DNA of 64,000 nt from Mucilaginibacter sp. dw_454 (GCF_018449775.1 NZ_JAAVVB010000005.1:310001-374000), one strand, 5' to 3'; numbered from the stretch's first letter, positions 8,409-17,672 are shown. Notes: a model not told the origin generated them from the letters alone. Translations and numbers: made by a program.

Positions 8409-8780
8409 GGTGGGGAGGTGGTTAGTAAACAAACCCGCTCAGTTGAGAGATCGTCACGCTCGTACCTCGCTCACGATGACGTGGTGGTGAGTTGGTTAGT
8501 AAGCAAACCCGCTCAGTTGAGAGATCGTCACGCTCGTACCTCGCTCACGATGACGTGGTGGGGAGGTGGTTTAGTAAGCAAACCTGCTCAGTTGAGAGAT
8601 CGTCACGCTCGTACCTCGCTCACGATGACGTAGTGGGGAGGTGGTTTAGTAAACAGACCTGCTCAGTTGAGAGATCGTCACGCTCGTACCTTGCTCACGA
8701 TGACGTAATGGGGAGTTGCTTTAGTAAACAAACCTGCTCAGTTAAGAGATCGTCGCATTGGTACCTCGCTCACGATGACG
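8373..8780. repeat. 74/75-bp tandem array, 6 copies
   Basis: Units start at 8373, 8447, 8521, 8596, 8671 and 8746. Each has one REP-B arm (GAGATCGTCACGCTCG to ACGATGACG) followed by a linker with AGTAAACAAAC and GCTCAGTTGAG. The first two intervals are 74 bases and the last three 75, because one T is added in the linker (GTTAG to GTTTAG). The last unit has diverged most. Unlike the 133-bp array, each unit has a single arm. The array ends about 150 bases before the ECF sigma factor gene. Confidence 0.95.
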
Positions 8781-8931
8781 CCTGGGTTAAAACATCGATT
8801 TCATTTTAATAAGCTGTCATTCTTGTTTTTTTTAATTAAATTTATTTATCAGGGCAACCTTTCACTTATTATTAACGTGATGCTAGTAATTAACGGATGA
8901 TACACACCACCGCAACGATTTAATAACCCAT

Positions 8932-9570
8932 ATGGGCGAAGAAGAGTTACATCAACTGATAAGAGGCTGTTTAAAACAGGATAGGAAATGTCAGAAAATG
9001 CTGTACAAAGCATTCTATGGCTTCTCTATGGCTATCTGTTTGCGCTATGCCGGCGATAGGGATGAGGCTGCGGAGGTGATGAATCAGGGATTTCTGAAGG
9101 TTTTTACTAAGATAGAATCGTACGACACATCAAGGCCATTTAAAGCCTGGCTGGGTCGTATTATGACCAATGTGTCAATTGACTATTATCGTGCAAACCT
9201 GAAGATGGCTTATACCGAAGATTTGGATCAGGCCGAGCACGTATATGATGCCAGTGTAGCTACAGACAATAATTTAAATTATGCCGATCTGTTGGCAATG
9301 GTACAAAGGTTGCCGCAAGGCTATCGCACCGTGTTTAACTTGTTTGCGATAGACGGCTACTCGCACGAGGAAATTGCCGAAATGCTGAACATCAACATCG
9401 GTACATCAAAATCAAATCTTTTTAAAGCCAGGCAAAAATTAAAGCAAATGATCCTGGATGCTGATTCATCCAGCAATTATTTAAACGGCGTAAGTTTTAC
9501 ACCGGTGGTGGCCATTAATGCGGCCAGCGTTTCACCGGGTTTTTATAATAACAAAGGTATTAGAGAATGA
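8932..9570 (+). CDS. ECF-type RNA polymerase sigma factor
   Basis: A 212-residue extracytoplasmic-function sigma factor. Region 2 lies at about 20-95 (core binding, -10 recognition) and region 4 at about 120-175 with the helix-turn-helix YSHEEIAEMLNINIGTSKSN. The C-terminal 40 residues are a poorly conserved Ser/Asn-rich tail. It overlaps the next gene by 4 bases (ATGA), the arrangement typical of sigma/anti-sigma pairs. The targets cannot be read here, but the downstream genes for envelope proteins suggest an envelope response. Confidence 0.93.
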   Translation: MGEEELHQLIRGCLKQDRKCQKMLYKAFYGFSMAICLRYAGDRDEAAEVMNQGFLKVFTKIESYDTSRPFKAWLGRIMTNVSIDYYRANLKMAYTEDLDQAEHVYDASVATDNNLNYADLLAMVQRLPQGYRTVFNLFAIDGYSHEEIAEMLNINIGTSKSNLFKARQKLKQMILDADSSSNYLNGVSFTPVVAINAASVSPGFYNNKGIRE

Positions 9571-10856
9571 AAAAGGAAAAGGGCATAGATGATATCTTCA
9601 AACATGGCCTCGGAGAGCCGGCAGACGAGCCGTCTTTCAGAGAAAGTGATTGGGATAACCTCGATAACATGCTTGACAAGGAAAGGCGGGGTGGAAGGAT
9701 TTTTTGGCTGCCTATTTTAGGCAGTGTTGCAGCAGTGTTGCTTGCATTTTTTGGCTGGTGGCTGTTTAAGCCGCAAGCCGGCAACACCGTGCAAAACACA
9801 CAACAGGTCGCTATTAATAAAACAACAAAAATACAAGCGGCTGCAAACGCAGCACAGCAGCAACAAATAGCGGCCACCGGCCAACCTCGCAAAAGCACAG
9901 CACAAAATGTTAAATCTGCTAACACAACAGCTATTGAAAAAACTACTACGCAACAAACTAAAGTACAGCCGCAATATTTAGCAGGCATTAGCCACGCAGA
10001 TAATGCAAATTCAAATAAACAACCTGTTACAGGTAAAAAGCAACTTTTAAACTTGCCTGATTTGGGCAGTTATAAAAACGTTGCTGATACGGTGAGACCT
10101 TACGAAGTTTTAGCAGCAGTTAGCAGCAACGCCGTAATTATTGATACTGCCAGGCCAACTACCCCGGCTTTAGCAGATCAGCCTAAAACGGGGATTAATA
10201 CTTTAGCGGTGGCCTCACCTAAGCAAATTAAGAAGCCTGTGATGAGCAGCGCCTTCAGGCCGCAATACTCGGTAAGTGTGCTGGCAGCTTCTGAGGTTAA
10301 TGGCGTGGGTTCATTCCAGTCTACCAGTGCAGGTACCAACATAGGTTTGTTGTTTACGGCGGGAGTTAAGAAGTTTAGCCTGAGCAGCGGCGCCACTTAC
10401 TCTACCAAACCCTATAGTTTGCCTTTTAGCGATTACCATACCGCTTATCAGTTTAAAAACAATCCCCAATATGTAACTGCAGACTGCCGGGTGTTGGATA
10501 TTCCGATAAATGTGGGTTATCAGTTGTATAACAAATCAAGTAATAAGATTACGGTAGCTACCGGTATATCGTCATACATTATGCTGCACGAAAGCTATAC
10601 GTATGATTATGGTAATACATCAACCCTGTATGGGCCATCTTATTACGCGGTTAAAGGGAAAGGTAAATATTTCTTCAGCATCGCCAACTTGCAGGCAAGT
10701 TATGAACGAAAAGTCAACTCAAGCATGGGCCTGAGTTTGACACCTTACTTAAAATTACCACTGTCAGACATTGGTTACAGCCAGGTCAGGGTGCAAACCT
10801 TCGGTGTCGCAGTAGGGCTTAACTGGAACATAAATTCGCTAACAAAACCTAAGTAA
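9567..10856 (+). CDS. Anti-sigma-like membrane protein with C-terminal barrel-like domain
   Basis: A 429-residue protein. Residues 1-44 are soluble and acidic, with the segment ESDWDNLDNMLDKER; 45-67 form one strong membrane helix (FWLPILGSVAAVLLAFFGWW); 70-230 are a Gln/Thr/Ala-rich linker; about 230-429 are a beta-rich region typical of Bacteroidota outer-membrane barrel-like proteins. There is no cleavable signal peptide. Position and 4-base overlap with the sigma gene suggest that the cytoplasmic N-terminus binds the sigma factor. This is inference: no standard zinc anti-sigma motif is visible. Confidence 0.72.
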   Translation: MKKEKGIDDIFKHGLGEPADEPSFRESDWDNLDNMLDKERRGGRIFWLPILGSVAAVLLAFFGWWLFKPQAGNTVQNTQQVAINKTTKIQAAANAAQQQQIAATGQPRKSTAQNVKSANTTAIEKTTTQQTKVQPQYLAGISHADNANSNKQPVTGKKQLLNLPDLGSYKNVADTVRPYEVLAAVSSNAVIIDTARPTTPALADQPKTGINTLAVASPKQIKKPVMSSAFRPQYSVSVLAASEVNGVGSFQSTSAGTNIGLLFTAGVKKFSLSSGATYSTKPYSLPFSDYHTAYQFKNNPQYVTADCRVLDIPINVGYQLYNKSSNKITVATGISSYIMLHESYTYDYGNTSTLYGPSYYAVKGKGKYFFSIANLQASYERKVNSSMGLSLTPYLKLPLSDIGYSQVRVQTFGVAVGLNWNINSLTKPK

Positions 10857-10860
10857 AAAC

Positions 10861-11403
10861 ATGAAACATTTGAGTATTATTTTACTCGCCTGGATGAGTT
10901 TATTCCAGACGGGACAGGGACTTTATGCGTGTAAAAATGCCGAAATCAGCCTCTTTTCGAGCGCACCAATTGAGGATATTGCAGCTAAAACAAGCTCGGG
11001 GCAATCAGTTTATAATGCCGCCACCGGCGATTTGGTTTTCAGCGTAGCGATCAACACGTTTAAGTTCCCCAAATCATTAATGCAGGACCATTTTAACAGC
11101 GATTACCTGGAAAGCGACAAATATCCGCATGCCACCTTCAAAGGTAAGGTACAAGAACATCCGGATCTGACAAAAGACGGTACTTATCCTATTAACGTTA
11201 CCGGCGTGCTGGACGTACACAATGTAAAACAAACCCGTACTATTCCGGGCACGCTTATAGTGAGCAACGGCACCGTTACCATGAAATCAGAGTTCATAGT
11301 TAAATGTGCCGATCACCACATAGAGATACCGCGACTGGTATTTCACAACATTGCAGAGAGTATAAAAATGAACGTAACTGCCACGTATACGGCAGCCAAA
11401 TAA
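10861..11403 (+). CDS. YceI-family periplasmic lipid-binding protein
   Basis: A 180-residue exported protein with a signal peptide of about 24 residues and the YceI lipocalin-like beta-barrel. The hallmark segment is SDYLESDKYPHATFKGK. YceI proteins bind long isoprenoid or fatty chains in the periplasm; some are linked to quinone-like ligands or stress. It follows the anti-sigma-like gene by 4 bases and precedes the DUF5777 gene by 22 bases, so all four genes are probably one operon. Confidence 0.9.
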   Translation: MKHLSIILLAWMSLFQTGQGLYACKNAEISLFSSAPIEDIAAKTSSGQSVYNAATGDLVFSVAINTFKFPKSLMQDHFNSDYLESDKYPHATFKGKVQEHPDLTKDGTYPINVTGVLDVHNVKQTRTIPGTLIVSNGTVTMKSEFIVKCADHHIEIPRLVFHNIAESIKMNVTATYTAAK

Positions 11404-11425
11404 ATAACACACAATTATCACAACA

Positions 11426-12346
11426 ATGAAAAAACACATCGTATTAGTAGCCGCACTTGCACTTACATTAGGTGCAAAGGCGCAACAAAAATCGGCAGCT
11501 GATTCTTTAATGAGCTCGATGGGCAAAGACGAAAAACCGGTACCGGTAGCCATTTTTAAATCAACCAGGCTGGTGTTATCTCAAACTACCGAGATGGTTA
11601 AAAAGAATGCGCTTAACTTCGAGATCATCCACCGTTTTGGCGACATTGCCGGCCATAACGGCGGTGGCGAAACCGCATACGGTATAGATAGGGTTAATGA
11701 TGTTCTGATAGGCTTTGAATACGGTATTACCGATAATTTAAACGTAGACTATGCCCGTAGCACCATTGGCCAATTAATGCAACTGGAGTTGAAATGGGCT
11801 GTAATTCATCAAATGTCTGATGATAGCTCGCCAATAGCGATAACTTTATTGGGCGAGGCGGGTGTTAAACCTTACCAAACCGATATTTACACCACCTTTA
11901 GCAGCAGGCAGTCATACCTTGCTCAGGCAGTCATTGCCCGTAAATTTGGCTCGGCGCTTTCCTTGCAAGTATCTCCAACATACGTAAGCGAAAATACCCC
12001 GTTGCCACTAGATCCGGCTAATGAGAAATCATTCTTTGCTATGCAAGCAGCTGCCCGCATTAAGGTAAGCAATCATTCTGGTTTCATTGTTGATTATGCG
12101 CATCCGTTCTCTAGTTTCAGAAGCAACAACTACAGTTTCCAGGACCCGCTGGGCTTTGGTTACGAGGTTGAAACGGGCGGCCACGTGTTTACACTGAACG
12201 TTACCAATGCAAACTCTATATCCGAAATGAATATGCTGACTACTTCTCAGCAACGTTACTCAAGAGGGCAATACCGTATTGGCTTCACCATTTCGCGGAT
12301 GTTTGATTTTAACGGTAAAGGCAAAAAAGAAAAAGAAGATAAGTAA
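11426..12346 (+). CDS. DUF5777-family outer-membrane beta-barrel protein
   Basis: A 306-residue protein with a clear signal peptide (ending GAKAQQ near residue 20). The body shows alternating beta strands and the family-type block HRFGDIAGHNGG followed by GFEYGITDNLNVDYARS. The C-terminus is very Lys/Glu-rich (KGKKEKEDK). DUF5777 proteins are predicted outer-membrane barrels of unknown function and often sit beside yceI. No ligand can be proposed from the sequence. Confidence 0.82.
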   Translation: MKKHIVLVAALALTLGAKAQQKSAADSLMSSMGKDEKPVPVAIFKSTRLVLSQTTEMVKKNALNFEIIHRFGDIAGHNGGGETAYGIDRVNDVLIGFEYGITDNLNVDYARSTIGQLMQLELKWAVIHQMSDDSSPIAITLLGEAGVKPYQTDIYTTFSSRQSYLAQAVIARKFGSALSLQVSPTYVSENTPLPLDPANEKSFFAMQAAARIKVSNHSGFIVDYAHPFSSFRSNNYSFQDPLGFGYEVETGGHVFTLNVTNANSISEMNMLTTSQQRYSRGQYRIGFTISRMFDFNGKGKKEKEDK

Positions 12347-12420
12347 GCTTTAAAAGAAAATAAAAGCAATTACACAGGCTTTAAAAAAATAAAGCTGTTT
12401 AAAACTGTTTGAAAAGGAAC

Positions 12421-12501
12421 TGCCATTGCGAACCAAGCGCAACGTCTTTAAATTTGGAGGTGAGGGACCATTTAGGAATTGCGCCGACGTTCGCAATGGC
12501 A
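12421..12501. repeat. REP-like hairpin between convergent genes
   Basis: A perfect 13-base inverted pair, TGCCATTGCGAAC (12421-12433) with its complement at 12489-12501, around an 55-base interior. It relates to the TCATTGCGAG family but carries GCC instead of GTC. It abuts the stop codon of the esterase gene (12502) and lies downstream of the DUF5777 gene, so it could terminate both convergent transcripts. Confidence 0.75.
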
Positions 12502-13056
12502 TTACAATAAACTTTCAATAGTTGGCCAAATATTGTCTGCTATAATTTTATAGCCTTCGGCCGATGGGTGCAGGCCATCCTGTAAATTAAGGTGTCGCCT
12601 CCCCGCTACACCCTCCAGGTAAAAAGGCACAAAAGCCGACTGATTCTGTTTGGCTACATCGCCAAAAATGTTACTAAAAGTTTCTGCCCTTGCCCCCGCC
12701 AAAAACGTTGGCAATTTCATGCCCATTAAAGCTATTTTTACCTGCGGGTATTTTGCTTTAACACGATCAATGATCTGCTGCAGGTTTTGTTTGGTGGTTG
12801 CAGCCGGGATACCGCGTATAGCATCGTTGATTCCTAATTCCAACACAAAAACGTCCACCGGGTGGCTCAGCCAATAATCCAACCTGCTTAAGCCGCCACG
12901 GGTAGTATCGCCGCTAAGGCCGGCATTTACGGTTTTGTAGTCCAATCCTGATGCCTCGATCTTTTGTTGAATCAAAGCCGGCAGCGATTCATTGTGCACG
13001 CTTACCAGGCCGTATCCGGCTGTCAGGCTATCGCCAAAAAATAATATGTTTTTCAT
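12502..13056 (-). CDS. SGNH-fold arylesterase / lysophospholipase (TesA-like)
   Basis: A 184-residue SGNH hydrolase acting on ester or thioester bonds. All four blocks are visible: FFGDSLTAGYG (catalytic Ser10), AGLSGDTT (Gly), ELGINDAIRG (Asn) and DGLHPSAEGY (Asp-x-x-His). No signal peptide is evident, although E. coli TesA is periplasmic; a cytoplasmic location is therefore likely here. Length matches TesA/arylesterases. It is convergent with the ECF operon and divergent from the OmpA lipoprotein gene. Confidence 0.92.
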   Translation of the reverse strand: MKNILFFGDSLTAGYGLVSVHNESLPALIQQKIEASGLDYKTVNAGLSGDTTRGGLSRLDYWLSHPVDVFVLELGINDAIRGIPAATTKQNLQQIIDRVKAKYPQVKIALMGMKLPTFLAGARAETFSNIFGDVAKQNQSAFVPFYLEGVAGRRHLNLQDGLHPSAEGYKIIADNIWPTIESLL

Positions 13057-13215
13057 CTAATTGTATAGATTAACCCGCAAAATGTTTATTTGTTGAAAAC
13101 GTTGCCTTTAGGCTGGAACAATATTGAAATATCTTAGCCCGCAATTACCAGCAAGTGTATTATTTACAATATCCGTTCTTAAAACCCGTTTTAAATTAAA
13201 CAATCCATTACAATT

Positions 13216-13746
13216 ATGAAATTTGTGAAAGTTTTCTCGTTATCCGTATCCGTATTATCAGCCGTTATTTTGTTAGATGCGTGTAAAGCCAAAAAACCTG
13301 TTCAAACTCCGGCCGCCCCGGTTGAAGCACCAGCACCGGCACCTGCGCCCGCTGCTCCTGCGCCTGCACCAGTATCATCAGCCCCTGCGCCAGCTCCTGC
13401 TCCGACAGCACCAGACTATAACTTTGCCAACATACAATTTGAATTTAACTCAGGCATTTTAAAAACCGAGTCTTATCCAATTATGGACAAGGCCGCCGCT
13501 GCGATGAAGCAAGACCCAAGCGTTAAATTTGTGCTAAGAGGCCATGCATCGGCAGAAGGTACAGACGCACACAATATGGCGCTTTCTATTGAAAGAGCTA
13601 ACTCGGTTAAAGCTTACCTGGTTAACTCGGGCGTAAGCGGTGATAATTTAATTGTTAAAGGTTTTGGCGATAAAAAACCCATTGCCGATAACAGTACTGA
13701 GGAAGGCCGTGTGAGAAACCGCAGGGTAGAGATCAAAAAGCAATAA
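13216..13746 (+). CDS. OmpA-family (Pal-like) lipoprotein
   Basis: A 176-residue lipoprotein. The lipobox LLDAC places the modified Cys at residue 23; a Pro/Ala repeat linker (about 30-70) spans towards the peptidoglycan; the OmpA/Pal domain (about 75-176) contains the peptidoglycan-binding segment (ALSIERANSVKAYL and EGRVRNRRVEI). It probably tethers the outer membrane to the wall. The linker is encoded by a GC-rich Pro/Ala codon repeat. The gene is monocistronic. Confidence 0.92.
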   Translation: MKFVKVFSLSVSVLSAVILLDACKAKKPVQTPAAPVEAPAPAPAPAAPAPAPVSSAPAPAPAPTAPDYNFANIQFEFNSGILKTESYPIMDKAAAAMKQDPSVKFVLRGHASAEGTDAHNMALSIERANSVKAYLVNSGVSGDNLIVKGFGDKKPIADNSTEEGRVRNRRVEIKKQ

Positions 13747-13884
13747 AGGCTATCTTAGATTTGTTGTTAACCTGTTGATATATAGGAGAGTGTTAACAAA
13801 TAAATCATCATAAGGTAACGCTTTTATGTTGTGTTGTGCTCTATCTTTAAGATATGCATTAACACATCACTAAAAACGTACTTT

Positions 13885-14358
13885 ATGACATGGAGAAAAT
13901 TTAGCGGAGAGGTCATCCAATCGCCCATTATTGAAGAAGTTGAACAAGCTATTGAGCGTGAATCCCTGCTGGGTAACAAGCTCAAGGTTTGCATTGGTAC
14001 CGATTCGCAAGTAAAGGGTGCAGTTACAGATTTTGCCACCGTTATTGTTTTTTTACGCGAGGGCCGCGGCGGATTTATGTTTATCCACCAGGAGCGTACC
14101 TCGCAAAAAATGAGTATCAAGGAGCGTATGCTTACCGAGGTGCAAAAGTCGATTGACATTTCCTACAAGCTTTGCGATCTGCTTGATCTGTATGATGTTG
14201 ATCTGGAGGTACACGCCGATATTAATACTAATCCCATGTTTAAATCAAACCAGGCGCTGCACGAAGCAATGGGTTACATTTTAAGCATGGGCTTTGTATT
14301 TAAGGCCAAACCCGAAGCATTTGCCAGCTCTTGCTGCGCTAACAAAATGGTACAGTAA
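13885..14358 (+). CDS. YkuK-family (DUF458) RNase H-like protein
   Basis: A 157-residue protein of the YkuK/DUF458 family, predicted to have an RNase H-like fold. The first core strand carries IGTDSQVKG with a conserved Asp near residue 40; a later acidic strand is VDLEVHADINTNP. The frame extends 18 codons further upstream (13831), but family members begin near MTWRKFSG, so ATG 13885 is preferred. Biological role is not established. Confidence 0.85.
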   Translation: MTWRKFSGEVIQSPIIEEVEQAIERESLLGNKLKVCIGTDSQVKGAVTDFATVIVFLREGRGGFMFIHQERTSQKMSIKERMLTEVQKSIDISYKLCDLLDLYDVDLEVHADINTNPMFKSNQALHEAMGYILSMGFVFKAKPEAFASSCCANKMVQ

Positions 14359-14528
14359 CCATTCAACTAACACTCTTTATTCCTCATAAAGAGATTGCCC
14401 GGCAGGCCTGATTTTGCCGGAGAAGCCGTTGTCACCCCTATCGCCGCCGTTTTCTTTGTTTTATCGGTTTTGCGCTTATTGTAGAAATTGACTATCTTAA
14501 TTGCGCACATCAAATCGTATCGCAGTCT

Positions 14529-16748
14529 ATGAAGAAGATATTCGCCTTCGGCTTACTTGTCTTTGTTGGCATTTACGCCAATGCTCAGGAAAAGCCGTTC
14601 ATTGGTTTTACCCCAACTACGTCGCCTAAAGAGCACCAAACCGAGCAGGAATTTGATCAGTCAATTAGCGCCGAACGGATCAGCGCGACATTGAAAGATT
14701 TATCTGCTTACCCACATCATTTGGGTTCGCCGGGCGGAAAGGTAGTTGCCGGAAAGATCTTGCAGAAGTTCAAATCATACGGGTTCGATGCGCATTTGCA
14801 GCCATATAAAGTGCTGTTCCCAACGCCTAAAATCAGGTTGCTGGAAATGACAGGCCCCACGAAATATACTGCCGGACTAAAAGAAAGTCCATTAGCCGAA
14901 GACCCAACCTCTGGCCAGGATGGTCAATTACCCACCTATAACGCCTGGAGTGCAGATGGCGATGTAACCGGCCAACTGGTGTTTGTAAATTATGGACTGC
15001 CCGATGATTACGATATACTGGCCAGTATGGGCATTGACGTAAAAGGTAAGATAGTGATTGCGAAATATGGCAAATCATGGCGCGGCATTAAGCCCAAGGT
15101 GGCTTATGAGCACGGTGCTATTGGCTGCATCATCTATTCAGATCCTAAAGACGATGGTTATTATGCAGGCGACGTTTACCCGAAAGGCGCCTATAAAAAC
15201 GAGACTGGCGTACAGCGTGGCTCGGTGATGGACATGGTGATCTACCCCGGCGATCCGTTGACGCCCGGCATTGGCGCTACTGAAAACGCCAAGCGGCTAG
15301 ACAGGAAAGATGCGCCAACTATATTGAAAATACCGGTATTACCGATAAGCTATAAAGATGCCCAACCACTATTGGCAGCGCTGGAAGGCCCCGTAGCACC
15401 TGCCGATTGGCGGGGTGCACTGCCTTTCACTTATCACATCGGTCCCGGCGCAACTACCGTTCATTTGAAGCTGGAATTTAATTGGGATATGGTGACCGCT
15501 TATGATGTCATCGCCAAAATAAAGGGTTCTACCTATCCTGATGAATGGGTGTTGCGCGGCAACCATCACGATGGCTGGGTGAATGGCGCTGATGATCCGC
15601 TAAGCGGACAGACCGCCATGCTTGACGAAGCTAAAGCACTCGGCGACCTGCTTAAAACCGGCTGGAAACCCAGACGCAGCATTGTTTATTGTGCCTGGGA
15701 TGGTGAGGAACCTGGCCTGCTAGGATCGACCGAATATGCAGAAGATTACGAGAAGGAGCTACAACAAAAGGCTGTGGTTTATATCAACTCGGATGATATA
15801 TCGAGAGGGTTCTATCATGCCGGCGGCTCGCATGCGTTGGAAGGCTTTATGAGTGAGGTAGCAGAAAGTGTGATTGACCCTGAAGTTAAGGTGACCGTGG
15901 GCGAAAGAAGTAAAGCACACGAGTTGGTAACAGCCGGGTCGGCAAAAGCGCGTAAAGAGATCTGGGAGCGTAAGGTTGAACCTATCGAGGCCCTGGGGTC
16001 GGGTTCAGACTTTTCGTCTTTCCTGCAGCATTTAGGCGTACCCGCGTTGGATATTGGTTACGGTGGCGAAGGGCCGGGCGGCGAGTACCATTCTATTTAC
16101 GACTCCTTTGCCGACTATAACCGCTTTAAGGACCCTGGCTCTATTTACAGTGCTACTTTGGCCAGAACGGTAGGGCATGTCGTTTTGCGCATGGCTAATG
16201 CCGATGTGTTGCCGTTCGATTTCAGAACCCTGTCTGCCACCTTAAATGGTTACGCCAAAGAACTGGTTGAGCTGGCTAATGACATGCGCGAAAACACAGC
16301 TATGCAAAACAAGCTGCTTAAAACTATCGATTACATGATAGCTGCCGACCCCACCAAACACCTGGACGCGCCCATTGCTAAATCAGAGGTGCCACCTATC
16401 GACTTCTCCGCATTAACTGCATCGTTGGATGCGCTGAAGGCCAGTACCAACAAACTGGCTGATAAAGTGGCAGCGGCTCCGGCATCAGCGACAGATCATA
16501 AACTACTAAATGAAACGCTTTACAAGGCCGAGCAGCAATTGCTATCGCCGGCCGGTTTGCCGCGCCGCCCATGGTACAGGCATACCATCTACGCACCGGG
16601 TTTCTACACAGGTTATGGCGTAAAGACCATGCCCGGCATCCGCGAAGCGATAGAACAGCGTAACTGGGACGAGGTGAAACAGCAGATTGCCGTTGTTGCT
16701 GCCAGCATTAACGCCTTAGCGTCTTACCTGGATAAAGCGGCGATGTGA
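14529..16748 (+). CDS. Secreted M28-family metallopeptidase (glutamate carboxypeptidase II-like)
   Basis: A 739-residue exported zinc aminopeptidase/carboxypeptidase. The signal peptide is about 1-19 (ends YANAQ). A protease-associated domain lies at about 120-275, and the M28 core at about 320-560 with zinc/catalytic motifs NHHDGW (near 345), GADDPLSG, DGEEPGLLGS (near 391) and INSDD. The C-terminal 150 residues match the helical transferrin-receptor-like dimerisation domain. The architecture is that of M28B (PSMA/NAALADase) enzymes. It likely trims peptides in the periplasm or outside. Monocistronic. Confidence 0.93.
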   Translation: MKKIFAFGLLVFVGIYANAQEKPFIGFTPTTSPKEHQTEQEFDQSISAERISATLKDLSAYPHHLGSPGGKVVAGKILQKFKSYGFDAHLQPYKVLFPTPKIRLLEMTGPTKYTAGLKESPLAEDPTSGQDGQLPTYNAWSADGDVTGQLVFVNYGLPDDYDILASMGIDVKGKIVIAKYGKSWRGIKPKVAYEHGAIGCIIYSDPKDDGYYAGDVYPKGAYKNETGVQRGSVMDMVIYPGDPLTPGIGATENAKRLDRKDAPTILKIPVLPISYKDAQPLLAALEGPVAPADWRGALPFTYHIGPGATTVHLKLEFNWDMVTAYDVIAKIKGSTYPDEWVLRGNHHDGWVNGADDPLSGQTAMLDEAKALGDLLKTGWKPRRSIVYCAWDGEEPGLLGSTEYAEDYEKELQQKAVVYINSDDISRGFYHAGGSHALEGFMSEVAESVIDPEVKVTVGERSKAHELVTAGSAKARKEIWERKVEPIEALGSGSDFSSFLQHLGVPALDIGYGGEGPGGEYHSIYDSFADYNRFKDPGSIYSATLARTVGHVVLRMANADVLPFDFRTLSATLNGYAKELVELANDMRENTAMQNKLLKTIDYMIAADPTKHLDAPIAKSEVPPIDFSALTASLDALKASTNKLADKVAAAPASATDHKLLNETLYKAEQQLLSPAGLPRRPWYRHTIYAPGFYTGYGVKTMPGIREAIEQRNWDEVKQQIAVVAASINALASYLDKAAM

Positions 16749-16756
16749 TTGAGGTG

Positions 16757-16903
16757 TTTTGTTTCACTTGTGTGTTAAACAAATGAAACAAGTGAAACAG
16801 ATATTTATGGCAAACAATTGATTTATAATATTTTAGAAAATTTTAGTGAAACAGAATGAAACAGTATTTATGACTTTTAAGTCTTTTTTTGTTTCACTTT
16901 AAA
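16757..16903. repeat. TGAAACA word-repeat hairpin downstream of M28 gene
   Basis: The word TGAAACA or its complement occurs repeatedly. TGTTTCACTTG (16760-16770) pairs perfectly with 16789-16799. Two later copies at about 16846-16862 are followed by TATTTATG, as is the earlier copy, and GTTTCACTT recurs near 16892. A short GACTT/AAGTC stem with a T-run (about 16872-16890) could serve as terminator. The style resembles the word-repeat spacers between other genes. Confidence 0.6.
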
Positions 16904-17010
16904 CTTACCATCTTATTGGGCGAAACAACGCAAGCAACCGGATTTGGTTAGCGCATTAATGCCTTTAAAACATTTAAAAAGCAATAATTAGCAACGTTGT
17001 TCATTTATTT

Positions 17011-17613
17011 GTCGCTCTTGGCTGCTAAGGCTGTTAGTTTTTCGTAATGAAAAGTAACCAAAAATCAAGTCACACGCAATGCTTCTTGGCTCAGGGCAAT
17101 TGCGCTGCAAGCCGATAAAACCTGGGCAGGGGCCTGTTGCCGCCATTTGTCGCACATTGGCAATCGCTTCAGGCAACATTCCCGACAGCCCTGCAGCCGC
17201 ACCGCCCACCATCGTTTTACCGTCTTCACCTGAAGCTCTGCGTCTGACGGATATTGCACACATTCTAGATTTGTCATCCTGTCCAAATAGCTATCGGGAT
17301 TGTTTTTGGCCTCACACGTTAAGAACGATCGCTTTTAGCATGCAGAACTCATGTTTTGTGCAGACGTCAGCAAACCAGCTTCGGGTGAAAGCCAACAGAA
17401 TAAGTTGGCTTGCGGATGGGAAAAGGCCTTTCAACTTTTTGCTGAAGCGATGGCCCTGTGCGAGCGTAGCAGGGCAAAAAGATTGCGGCCTTGTGGTTCT
17501 GTTGGCTTTGCCGGGCAAAGGCCCAGCGCGCAGGAAGCCTTTTTGCTGACTTGATTTTTGGTTCTTTGTATCAAGACAAAGAACAAAGCCAACCCGCGGC
17601 GATTGAGCGGGAC
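17011..17613. repeat. Second copy of MITE-like inverted-repeat element
   Basis: This shares the end sequence GCTAAGGCTGTTAGTTTTTC (17024-17043, identical to 7940-7959) and the subterminal AGTAACCAAAA...TCAAGTCA. Its core from about 17075 to 17270 is similar to the reverse complement of 8100-8310. The right end (17547-17613) has the inverted TGACTTGATTTTTGGTTC. A second internal block (about 17360-17545) is absent from the first copy. Several frames are open here but they look like artefacts of repeat sequence. With 16757-16903 it accounts for most of the gene-free interval 16749-17746. Confidence 0.7.
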
Positions 17614-17672
17614 GATGTCCAAAGTGTGAATACTCTACAATCAGAGCTATGAGATATTGCAGGTTACGTGGC

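Noticed and set aside
4486..8780. CRISPR arrays
   Set aside because: Units are 133 and 74/75 bp with conserved linkers, not short repeats with unique spacers, and no cas gene is present.
8418..8809. 71- and 105-residue repetitive open frames (SVERSSRSYLAHDD repeats)
   Set aside because: They read through the 74/75-bp array; the repeated peptide only reflects the repeated DNA.
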